Source of the DNA: CAZZCN01 sp964652975
GTDB lineage: Bacteria; Bacillota; Clostridia; Saccharofermentanales; UBA5734
NCBI GenBank assembly: GCA_964652975.1
Contig: CAZZCN010000132.1
Span: forward strand, 1 to 6,084
DNA: 6,084 nucleotides
Reading direction: 5' to 3'
Position 1 is the first letter of the stretch, and each line of letters opens with the position of its first letter. Shown here one piece after another: positions 1-6,084 of this stretch. The position numbers and the translations under genes were made by a program. The notes beneath the pieces were generated by a model that was not told the origin of the DNA, did no database searches, and was given only the letters and a program-made list of their open reading frames with translations.

Positions 1-290
1 GCCGCCATACCTACACAAATTGTCTGTACGTCTGGCTTTATATATTGCATGGTGTCATAAATCATAAGACCTGCAGATACTGAACCTCCGGGGCTGTTGA
101 TGTAAAACTGTATATCCTTGTCAGGATCTTCAGCCTCCAAAAACAACAACTGGGCTGTAATAAGACTTGCAGTCACTTCATTGACTTCGTCGCTTAAGAT
201 AATAATTCTCTCTTTTAGCAGTCTCGAAAAGATATCATACGATCTCTCTCCGCGATTGGTCTGTTCAACAACAATTGGTACTAAACTCAT
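1..290 (-). CDS. clpP: ATP-dependent Clp protease proteolytic subunit ClpP (5' part, cut by window edge)
   Basis: ClpP is the serine peptidase subunit of the cytosolic Clp protease; its stacked heptameric rings degrade proteins unfolded by partner ATPases such as ClpX or ClpC. The 96 complete codons visible begin MSLVPIVVEQTNRGERSYDI, the typical ClpP start, followed by the FSRLLKERIIIL segment (about residues 21-32) and SPGGSVSAG (residues 66-74), whose two glycines form the oxyanion hole. The frame leaves the window in VGMA, immediately before the place where the family has its nucleophilic serine, so the catalytic Ser, His and Asp are all outside the window. The ATG at 288-290 is preceded by AAGGAG at 300-305 with 9 bases of spacing, which supports the start. 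It lies 143 bases downstream of tig on the same strand, a common Firmicute pairing; clpX often follows, but that cannot be checked here. No frameshift is seen in the visible part. Confidence 0.97.
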   Translation of the reverse strand, partial: MSLVPIVVEQTNRGERSYDIFSRLLKERIIILSDEVNEVTASLITAQLLFLEAEDPDKDIQFYINSPGGSVSAGLMIYDTMQYIKPDVQTICVGMA

Positions 291-433
291 AATAATTCAC
301 TCCTTATAAATCTTTTCGTATCTCGTTTTTTGATAAAAACTATATTAGCTATATTTTAACTTTGTATTTGAGTAATACAGTGAATGATTTATGAATAATT
401 TTATAACAATTCCACATAAAATGGTAGAAAATT
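291..433 (-). other. tig-clpP intergenic region, AT-rich, no clear terminator
   Basis: This gap holds the clpP ribosome binding site (AAGGAG, 300-305). I see no GC-rich hairpin followed by a T-run after the tig stop; the only pairing near it is a weak CCA/TGG match around 413-424 without a U-tract. Readthrough from tig into clpP is therefore plausible. A weak candidate promoter reads TTAAAA, 18 bases, TATCAA on the minus strand (about 330-359), but such matches are expected by chance in DNA this AT-rich. Two heptads resembling half of a CtsR box (ACTCAAA and AGTTAAA) lie at 355-373, with non-consensus spacing. Confidence 0.5.
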
Positions 434-1843
434 CTACTCGCTGTCTTTTGCCTTGGAGCCGGACTTTTTGGCTGTCTTAGGTTTTGCTTCATCTTTTGAC
501 TTTGTCTCGTCCTTCTCCTTTGACTCGCTCTTAGCTTTGGACTTTGATGCACCCTTGCCTGAAACCACTGCTTCAGCCTTGATAAAATCAATAGTCTTTC
601 GAACAACTATGCTCTCTTTGAAATATGAATCATCATCGGCAAACTGCTTTCTGATGTCTTCTTCCTTCATCTTATAGAGTTCTGCAATCTTGGCAACCTC
701 TTCATCGATATCTTCGGGAGAAATCTGAATATCAAGCTCTTTGCCTATAGCTTCAATTACGAGATTCGATTTGACTGATGCCTCTGCACTCGCTCTCATT
801 CCCTCTTTGAATGTATCCATGTCCTGCCCTACATACTGCAGGTATTGTTCAAGCTGTATCCCTTGATACTTCATACGGTTTGACTGCTCTTCAACCATTC
901 TGTCCACTTCACCGTCGATCATGACTGATGGAATTTCAACAGTAGCATTAGCCACTATTTTTGATATCAGTTCGTTCTCAAATGCATTTTCAGCGGATTT
1001 TGCGGCTGTCTCTGCCAGCTTGGCACGAAGACTGTCCTTGTATTCCTTGAGAGTGTCAAATTCGCTTACATCCTTTGCAAATTCATCGTCAGCAACAGGA
1101 AGGTCCTTGATCTTGATGGAATTCAGCTTGACTTTGAAAACAACAGGCTGTCCTTTAAGCTTTTCTTCGTGATAATCTTCAGGAAAAGTAACATTGACAT
1201 CAAACTCTTCACCGATCTCACGTCCGATTACCTGCTCTTCAAATCCAGGTATGAAAGACTTCGAACCAATACGCAAATCGTATGCTGTTCCTTTGCCGCC
1301 GTCAAATGTTACGCCATCCAAAAACCCTTCATAATCTATGTTGGCAATATCGTCGTTCAATACGGCTCTATCTTCAACAGGAACCATTCTTGAATTTCTT
1401 TCTCTGATTTTGTCGAGCTCCTTGGTAACCTCTTCTTCATCAACAACAGGCTCTTGCTTTGATACTTCTATACCTTTGTAGTCTCCTAGTGTAACCTCTG
1501 GTTTTACAGTTACGTTTATGGAGAATTTAATTCCTTTTTCGCTTCCTATTTCAGTGATTTCAGCTATCTCCGGACTTGATACCGGCTGCAATGAATGCTC
1601 CTTAATCGCAACTACATAAGAACTTTGTGCAATATTTTCGATGGCATCATCGTAGAGAACGCCCTCGCCGTAATATTTTGTGACGAGCTTCATCGGTGCT
1701 TTGCCTGGACGGAATCCGGGAATGCTGAATCTTTTGGAATTTTTCTGAAAAGCTTTCTCCAATGCCCCTTTGAAATCCTCGGCCGGAATGTCAAAAACAA
1801 TCTCTATCTGACTGTTTTCCTTTTTATTGATAACTGAACTCAT
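434..1843 (-). CDS. tig: Trigger factor, ribosome-associated chaperone and peptidyl-prolyl isomerase
   Basis: Trigger factor docks at the ribosomal exit tunnel, shields nascent chains and isomerises prolyl bonds. The 469-residue protein shows the full family layout. The N-terminal ribosome-binding domain (about 1-115) carries the signature GFRPGKAP at 43-50, the loop that contacts ribosomal protein L23. An FKBP-type PPIase domain follows (about 155-245), with IDYEGFLDG at 169-177, PGFEEQ at 199-204 and FPEDYH at 220-225. A helical C-terminal substrate-binding domain runs from about 250 to 428. The last 40 residues (430-469) are an almost purely Lys/Ser/Glu/Asp/Ala tail, likely disordered, which makes the protein longer than the roughly 430 residues of E. 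coli Tig. The ATG at 1841-1843 has AGGAGG at 1853-1858 with 9 bases of spacing, so the start is secure; the stop is TAG at 434-436. It has its own promoter and is followed by clpP on the same strand. The domain order and intact motifs leave little doubt about identity. Confidence 0.98.
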   Translation of the reverse strand: MSSVINKKENSQIEIVFDIPAEDFKGALEKAFQKNSKRFSIPGFRPGKAPMKLVTKYYGEGVLYDDAIENIAQSSYVVAIKEHSLQPVSSPEIAEITEIGSEKGIKFSINVTVKPEVTLGDYKGIEVSKQEPVVDEEEVTKELDKIRERNSRMVPVEDRAVLNDDIANIDYEGFLDGVTFDGGKGTAYDLRIGSKSFIPGFEEQVIGREIGEEFDVNVTFPEDYHEEKLKGQPVVFKVKLNSIKIKDLPVADDEFAKDVSEFDTLKEYKDSLRAKLAETAAKSAENAFENELISKIVANATVEIPSVMIDGEVDRMVEEQSNRMKYQGIQLEQYLQYVGQDMDTFKEGMRASAEASVKSNLVIEAIGKELDIQISPEDIDEEVAKIAELYKMKEEDIRKQFADDDSYFKESIVVRKTIDFIKAEAVVSGKGASKSKAKSESKEKDETKSKDEAKPKTAKKSGSKAKDSE

Positions 1844-1872
1844 ATTGGTTTTCCTCCTAAAATAATTAACTT

Positions 1873-1883
1873 ACATATTATGT
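1873..1883. repeat. Short perfect palindrome in the tig leader
   Basis: ACATA-T-TATGT is an 11-base perfect palindrome lying between the predicted tig transcription start (about 1895) and its ribosome binding site (1853-1858). It is entirely AT-rich apart from one G-C pair in each arm, so as an RNA hairpin it would be very weak; as DNA it could be a small protein-binding site. It may be chance. Confidence 0.35.
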
Positions 1884-1901
1884 TTTCGCAAACGCTATAA
1901 G

Positions 1902-1930
1902 AGTCTATCACAAGAGAAGTTTATTGTAAA
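1902..1930 (-). promoter_or_regulatory. Predicted sigma-A promoter of tig
   Basis: On the minus strand the -35 box TTTACA (1925-1930, five of six matches to TTGACA) is separated by exactly 17 bases from the -10 box TAGACT (1902-1907, four of six), with a TGn extended -10 element directly before it. Transcription would start near 1895, giving a leader of about 51 bases that contains the strong AGGAGG site. This is the best-placed promoter in the gap and would let tig, and perhaps clpP, be expressed independently of purL. Confidence 0.7.
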
Positions 1931-1933
1931 TGT

Positions 1934-1958
1934 TTTAGAGCCACATATCCGCTCTAAA
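1934..1958. repeat. Perfect 8-bp inverted repeat just upstream of the tig -35 box
   Basis: The arms TTTAGAGC (1934-1941) and GCTCTAAA (1951-1958) are exact reverse complements around a 9-base centre. The repeat ends 3 bases upstream of the predicted -35 box. Neither strand has a T-run after the second arm, so it is not a standard intrinsic terminator. Its position suits a binding site for a dimeric regulator, most easily an activator. The arms do not match a regulator site that I can name with confidence. Confidence 0.6.
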
Positions 1959-2176
1959 TACGTAAAAACTCTTATATATATCGAAAATTAATAATTATAA
2001 TGCAATTTTTGCCTTTTTTGCCCAAATTCTTATATTTCCTGCATTTAGCGATATATTTTGTATTTTCGGGATTTTGTTTTTGCTTCGTTTCTTATCATGA
2101 GCAGTAACATAGATAATATTAGAATTTCTAACAATAATTAAGTAATATTCGTCTCATAGTTTATATTTGATTAATA

Positions 2177-5100
2177 TCATGAAAAATACATTACTCCGGA
2201 TTCGAATATCCCCTGGTCCTTGTTGCCTGGGATATTTGCAGCAACATCCCTGCCCATACGCTCCGAGTGTCCCATTTTGCCGAGAATGCGTCCGTCCAAT
2301 GCTGTGATACCCTCTATAGCAGCCATTGAGCCGTTAGGATTGAAAGGTGTGTCGCTCACCGGGCTGTTCTCAAGGTCAACATAAAGTGTTGCAATCTGGC
2401 CGTTTTCGGATAAAGCTTTAATCATGTCTGATGACGCTATGAATCTTCCTTCACCATGTGAAACCGGGATGACATGTATATCACCTGGTTGACTCCTGGC
2501 AAGCCAGGGCGACCTGTTGGAGACAATTTTCGTTCTTACATAGGTTGAAACATGTCTTCCGATTGTATTATAAGTCAAAGTTGGTGATGTTGTGTCAAGT
2601 TCTGTTATCTTGCCAAATGGAAGCAATCCAAGCTTTATCAATGCTTGAAAACCATTGCATATGCCTAGTGCAAGACCGTCCCTCTCGTACAGGAGCTTAT
2701 GAATCTCCTCGGTCAGATAAGGATTCTTAAATGCAGCAGCTATGAATTTACCTGAACCGTCAGGTTCGTCTCCACCGCTGAAACCACCCGGAATCATCAA
2801 TATATTCGATTCACTGATTGCTTTTCGCATATCTTCTATTGACTGCAAAACATTCTCCGGAGTAAGATTGTTAAAAATCACAGTCTTGGCTATTGCACCT
2901 GCCCTCTCAAAGGCCCTTGCAGTGTCGTATTCACAGTTAGTTCCTGGAAATACCGGTATGAAAACCCTGGGTTTTGCAATCTTGATCGCAGGCGAGGATC
3001 TTGTATATGTCATCAGTCTGCCGGGTACCACGAAGTCCGTTACATCCTTGGACTTCGCTATCGTCGGAAATACCTTCTCCAAACTCGACTCCCAAGATTC
3101 AATGCATTCGGACAATAGAACGGATTCACGGCCAAATTCTATACCTCCGGCAGTTGTCTTGCCTAAAATACAGGCAGACTTGTCATCTGTCATTTTCTTA
3201 AATGTATCATTCATTAAAAGAGTGGATTCGTCAATATCGAGTTCGATTATCATCCCTGATGGTCTGGATGTGAACAAATCGTCGATTGTAAGAACGTCCG
3301 AAAATTTAAAACCTATGTTGTTTCCAAAACACATTTTGGCAACAGCAACAGCGATTCCGCCTTCCCTGACTGTAGTCGCCCCAGTCACTTTGCCCATATC
3401 CTGTAAATGTTTCAATATTGCAAACTGATTAAATACGTTGTTCTTGTCTGGTAGCAAATTCTCGTCCAGTATGACCGGAAGATACACAACAACGCTGCCT
3501 GCAGCTTTGAAAGATGCTGAGATAACCTTCGACGAATCAGTTGTTCCCACAGCAAAACTCACAAGTGTCGGAGGAACAGTCAGATCCTTGAATGTCCCTG
3601 ACATGCTGTCCTTGCCTCCTATTGCCGGAGTGCCGAAATCGAGCTGTGCCTTGTATGCTCCAAGGAGCGCACTGAATGGCTTACCCCATTTTTGTGGATC
3701 GTTGCCCAACCTCTCGAAATATTCTTGAAATGTAAGTCTTGCTTTAAGTGGATCTCCACCCATCACTGCAATTTTGGAAAGTGACTCCAATACTGCGAAA
3801 TATGCACCATGAAAAGGACTCCAGCTCGAGAGATAAGGGTCGAACCCGAAAGTCATCAAGGTTGCGGTAGTGGACTCGCCATGCAGAACAGGGATTTTTG
3901 CAGCCATTCCTGACTCGGGAGATAATTGATTTTTGCCGCCAAACGGCATCAAGACAGACCCTGCACCGATCGAACCGTCGAACTTTTCGACAAGTCCCTT
4001 TCGTGAACAGCATTGTAATGATCCAAGGGTTGATTTAAGGGATGCGGCAAAATTGGTTTTGTCAAAGCCCTGAGGCATCTTTTCGAAATATGTATCATCC
4101 ATATCGGGACCGTTTACCGAAACTTCTGTTCTCTGTGGAGCTCCGTTGGAATTGATAAAATCCCTGGAAAGTTCTATTATTCTGTCGCCCTGCCAGTACA
4201 TTTCCATCTTTGGCTCGGAAATAACTCTTGCAACCGTTACAGCCTCTAGATTCTCTTCCTTGGCGTGAATCAGAAATTTCATTTCGTCATCAGGAGAAAT
4301 GACAACAGCCATTCTCTCTTGAGATTCTGATATTGCAAGTTCCGTACCGTCAAGTCCGTCATATTTCTTAAGAACCAGATCAAGGTTGATTGTGAGTCCG
4401 TCTGCAAGCTCGCCTATTGCAACACAAACACCTCCGGCGCCAAAATCGTTGCATCTCTTAATCAATCTCGAAACTTCCGGGTTTCTGAAAAGACGCTGTA
4501 TCTTGCGCTCAGTCGGTGGATTACCTTTCTGCACTTCACTGCCACATGTAAGTATCGACTCTTCATCATGTTGTTTGGAGGATCCTGTGGCGCCTCCACA
4601 TCCGTCTCTACCGGTTCTTCCTCCGAGCAAAATGATACAGTCTCCGGGAACAGGACGTTCTCTGACAACATTTCCCGCAGGTGCAGCAGCTATGACAGCA
4701 CCGATTTCCATTCGTTTGGCTACATATCCCGGGTGGTAGAGTTCCTCTACAAGGCCTGTAGCAAGACCTATCTGGTTACCGTATGAACTGTATCCAGAGG
4801 CTGCCTTGGTCGTGATTTTGCGTTGAGAGAGTTTACCAGAAAGTGTCTTATCGAGGGAAACGGTAGGGTCTCCACTACCTGTCACCCTCATTGCCTGATA
4901 TACATATGATCGGCCTGAAAGCGGATCTCTTATGGCACCTCCGAGGCAGGTGGCGGCACCGCCGAACGGCTCGATTTCTGTCGGATGATTGTGTGTCTCG
5001 TTCTTGAACATAACAAGATATTCATGTTCGACACCATCTATTTTGACTGGTACTTTAATGCTACAGGCATTAATCTCCTCAGATTCGTCAAGATCGGTCA

Positions 5101-5983
5101 GCAACCCTTTTCGTTTAAGCGTTTTCATAGCAAGAGTTGCTATATCCATTAGACATATCGGCTTGTCTTCAATCCGGCTTCCATAGACATAATCCCTTGA
5201 TCTTATATAATCTTCATAAGTGTCTTTAATAATTGTTGAAATCTTATTATCATCAAATTCGACGGACTCAACCCTTGTTAAAAATGTAGTATGTCTACAG
5301 TGGTCGGACCAGTATGTGTCAAGAACCCTTAGCTCAGAAATCGTAGGACAGCGTTTCTGTTCTGCGAAATATTTCTGCACGAAGACCAGGTCGTCCAAAG
5401 ACATCGCCAATCCCATCTCGCTTATAAGATTACCCAGGGCTTCAATATTTCGGTCTAGAAACCCGTCTAAAATACCAACCTTTGATGGTGGTTTCATTTC
5501 ATGAAAAAGAGTCAGGGGCTTTTTGAGTTTTGCCTGCCGGGATTCTACAGGATTAATCATGTAATTGATGATCTTCTTGTAATCATCTTCTGTAATTTCG
5601 CCTGCTATTGCTATTACCTGGGCGACATGGCATTCAGGTCTGTCCTTGCAAGTCAGAATCTGAACACATTGTGCTGCCGAATCTGCCCTCTGGTTATACT
5701 GTCCCGGTAATGATTCTATTGCAAAAACATACTTGGAATCATGAAAATCCGCTTCTTCCAGATAAACATAATCTACAACCGGTTCGGAAAATACATTAAT
5801 TATTGCATTTTCATATTCTTTTGCTGTCAATCCGGAAACATCATATCTGTTGAGTACTCTTAATTTCTGAAGCTTGTTTATCTTTAGATTCTGCTTTAAG
5901 TCCTTTAGAATTTCATCCGCCTCAACGGTAAACCCGGGGCGCTTCTCTACAAACACCCTTCTTACAAGATCCATCTCATCCAT
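2177..5983 (-). CDS. purL: Phosphoribosylformylglycinamidine synthase, single-chain with fused glutaminase
   Basis: FGAM synthase converts FGAR, glutamine and ATP to FGAM in step four of de novo purine synthesis, in the cytosol. From the ATG at 5981-5983 it is 1268 residues, close to the 1295 of E. coli PurL. In order: an N-terminal PurS-like region (about 1-150); a linker with SDHCRHTTF at 226-234; a first AIRS-like ATP/FGAR-binding half with ETHNHP at 329-334 and GGAATCLGGAIRD just after; a second AIRS-like half with GGKDSMSG at 789-796; and a class I glutaminase from about 1003. The glutaminase has FPGTNCE (1012-1018), the nucleophile Cys1109 in GICNGFQ, and His1239 and Glu1241 in GHSER, matching the E. 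coli triad Cys1135/His1260/Glu1262. All key residues are intact. Bacillus splits these activities among PurS, PurL and PurQ; this fused form resembles the clostridial subfamily. An in-frame TTG at 6002-6004 would add 7 residues, but it overlaps the ribosome binding site, so I chose the ATG. The stop is TGA at 2177-2179. No other pur gene is visible next to it. Confidence 0.97.
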   Translation of the reverse strand: MDEMDLVRRVFVEKRPGFTVEADEILKDLKQNLKINKLQKLRVLNRYDVSGLTAKEYENAIINVFSEPVVDYVYLEEADFHDSKYVFAIESLPGQYNQRADSAAQCVQILTCKDRPECHVAQVIAIAGEITEDDYKKIINYMINPVESRQAKLKKPLTLFHEMKPPSKVGILDGFLDRNIEALGNLISEMGLAMSLDDLVFVQKYFAEQKRCPTISELRVLDTYWSDHCRHTTFLTRVESVEFDDNKISTIIKDTYEDYIRSRDYVYGSRIEDKPICLMDIATLAMKTLKRKGLLTDLDESEEINACSIKVPVKIDGVEHEYLVMFKNETHNHPTEIEPFGGAATCLGGAIRDPLSGRSYVYQAMRVTGSGDPTVSLDKTLSGKLSQRKITTKAASGYSSYGNQIGLATGLVEELYHPGYVAKRMEIGAVIAAAPAGNVVRERPVPGDCIILLGGRTGRDGCGGATGSSKQHDEESILTCGSEVQKGNPPTERKIQRLFRNPEVSRLIKRCNDFGAGGVCVAIGELADGLTINLDLVLKKYDGLDGTELAISESQERMAVVISPDDEMKFLIHAKEENLEAVTVARVISEPKMEMYWQGDRIIELSRDFINSNGAPQRTEVSVNGPDMDDTYFEKMPQGFDKTNFAASLKSTLGSLQCCSRKGLVEKFDGSIGAGSVLMPFGGKNQLSPESGMAAKIPVLHGESTTATLMTFGFDPYLSSWSPFHGAYFAVLESLSKIAVMGGDPLKARLTFQEYFERLGNDPQKWGKPFSALLGAYKAQLDFGTPAIGGKDSMSGTFKDLTVPPTLVSFAVGTTDSSKVISASFKAAGSVVVYLPVILDENLLPDKNNVFNQFAILKHLQDMGKVTGATTVREGGIAVAVAKMCFGNNIGFKFSDVLTIDDLFTSRPSGMIIELDIDESTLLMNDTFKKMTDDKSACILGKTTAGGIEFGRESVLLSECIESWESSLEKVFPTIAKSKDVTDFVVPGRLMTYTRSSPAIKIAKPRVFIPVFPGTNCEYDTARAFERAGAIAKTVIFNNLTPENVLQSIEDMRKAISESNILMIPGGFSGGDEPDGSGKFIAAAFKNPYLTEEIHKLLYERDGLALGICNGFQALIKLGLLPFGKITELDTTSPTLTYNTIGRHVSTYVRTKIVSNRSPWLARSQPGDIHVIPVSHGEGRFIASSDMIKALSENGQIATLYVDLENSPVSDTPFNPNGSMAAIEGITALDGRILGKMGHSERMGRDVAANIPGNKDQGIFESGVMYFS

Positions 5984-5994
5984 ACAAAAATGAT

Positions 5995-6002
5995 TCCTTT
6001 CC
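5995..6002 (-). promoter_or_regulatory. purL ribosome binding site that decides the start codon
   Basis: On the minus strand GGAAAGGA ends 11 bases before the ATG at 5983. The upstream TTG alternative (6002-6004) overlaps the first base of this motif and has no Shine-Dalgarno sequence of its own in the preceding bases. The predicted transcription start near 6022 would also leave only about 18 bases before the TTG. These points favour translation from the ATG. A further in-frame ATG three codons on (5972-5974) is less well spaced. Confidence 0.75.
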
Positions 6003-6028
6003 AAACAGACAATTTTTAGTCGTGATAT

Positions 6029-6057
6029 ATTATACCAAAATATTGAAAATATCCCAA
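6029..6057 (-). promoter_or_regulatory. Predicted sigma-A promoter of purL
   Basis: On the minus strand there is a perfect -10 box TATAAT (6029-6034) with a TGG extended -10 element directly upstream, and a -35-like TTGGGA (6052-6057, four of six) at exactly 17 bases. Transcription would begin near 6022, giving a leader of about 39 bases. That is too short for a purine riboswitch, so if this is the main promoter any purine control would have to act at DNA level or further upstream, outside the window. Confidence 0.75.
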
Positions 6058-6072
6058 ATAAATTGAAAATAT
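6042..6072. repeat. 11-bp direct repeat around the purL -35 box
   Basis: ATTGAAAATAT occurs exactly at 6042-6052 and again at 6062-6072, a period of 20 bases or about two helical turns. The first copy fills most of the spacer and touches the -35 box; the second lies just upstream of it. This arrangement suits a regulator binding one face of the helix, but the DNA is AT-rich and chance is a real possibility. It does not resemble the Bacillus PurR box. Confidence 0.5.
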
Positions 6073-6084
6073 TTCATTCCAATA

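Larger units (their letters stand above)
1844..2176. other. purL-tig intergenic region (333 bases)
   Basis: This is an AT-rich gap between the purL stop and the tig start. The tig-proximal half holds the tig ribosome binding site, leader palindrome, promoter and inverted repeat listed separately. The purL-proximal half (about 1960-2176) shows no gene and no standard intrinsic terminator. It has an AT-only 13-base palindrome, TTAGAA-T-TTCTAA at 2119-2131, about 50 bases after the purL stop, and purine/pyrimidine-skewed runs at 2005-2020. A perfect TATAAT occurs on the minus strand at 1996-2001, but has no acceptable -35 box at normal spacing. How purL transcription ends is not evident. Confidence 0.6.

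Noticed and set aside
349..606. An 85-codon minus-strand frame rich in Arg, Gln and Lys
   Set aside because: It overlaps the repetitive 3' end of tig in another frame, and its composition simply reflects the Lys/Ser/Glu-rich tail codons shifted by one base.
2001..2030. Hairpin-like GCAA/TTGC pairing followed by a T-run on the plus strand
   Set aside because: The stem is only 4 bases and the T-run points rightward, opposite to every gene in the window, so it is unlikely to be a functional terminator for any of them.
2045..2110. A possible 21-residue basic peptide frame on the minus strand in the purL-tig gap
   Set aside because: It has an ATG and a stop in frame but no Shine-Dalgarno sequence upstream and no family resemblance; frames of this length are expected by chance.
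2742..3428. A 228-codon open frame on the plus strand
   Set aside because: It lies fully antisense to the second AIRS-like half and glutaminase start of purL, whose motifs are conserved. No ribosome binding site or recognisable domain supports it; it is a shadow of purL codon use.
5984..6084. A purine riboswitch in the purL leader
   Set aside because: The predicted leader is about 39 bases, and I see no conserved purine aptamer core in the sequence that is present.
1..6084. Mobile element, CRISPR array, toxin-antitoxin or defence system
   Set aside because: The window is almost entirely covered by three intact housekeeping genes, with no transposase, integrase, spaced repeat array or small paired genes.

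Overview
The window shows three genes, all read leftward (minus strand), and they are ordinary housekeeping genes. From right to left they are purL (single-chain formylglycinamidine ribonucleotide synthase, complete), tig (trigger factor, complete) and the first 96 codons of clpP (ATP-dependent Clp protease proteolytic subunit, cut by the left edge of the window). Assignments rest on recognisable motifs and the order of domains; no database search was possible.

The organism is most likely a low-GC Gram-positive bacterium of the Clostridia. Non-coding DNA is very AT-rich, ribosome binding sites are strong and of AGGAGG type, and promoters look like sigma-A sites with extended -10 elements. The tig-clpP order is common in Firmicutes, and the PurL is the long single-chain form with a fused glutaminase rather than the split PurL/PurQ/PurS of Bacillus. 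Family or genus cannot be settled from this sequence.

Layout: 1-290 clpP 5' part; 291-433 AT-rich gap with no convincing terminator, so tig and clpP may share a transcript; 434-1843 tig; 1844-2176 a 333-base gap holding a good tig promoter, a perfect 8-bp inverted repeat just upstream of its -35 box, and a small palindrome in the leader; 2177-5983 purL; 5984-6084 the purL leader and promoter, with an 11-bp direct repeat around the -35 box.

Trigger factor and ClpP work in protein quality control: Tig binds nascent chains at the ribosome exit, ClpP with a Clp ATPase degrades proteins. PurL carries out the fourth step of de novo purine synthesis and appears to be an independent transcription unit. 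I see no mobile element, CRISPR array, RNA gene, phage gene or defence system, and no sign of an undescribed system. The points worth a second look are small: regulatory repeats, the choice of the purL start, and the charged tail of Tig.
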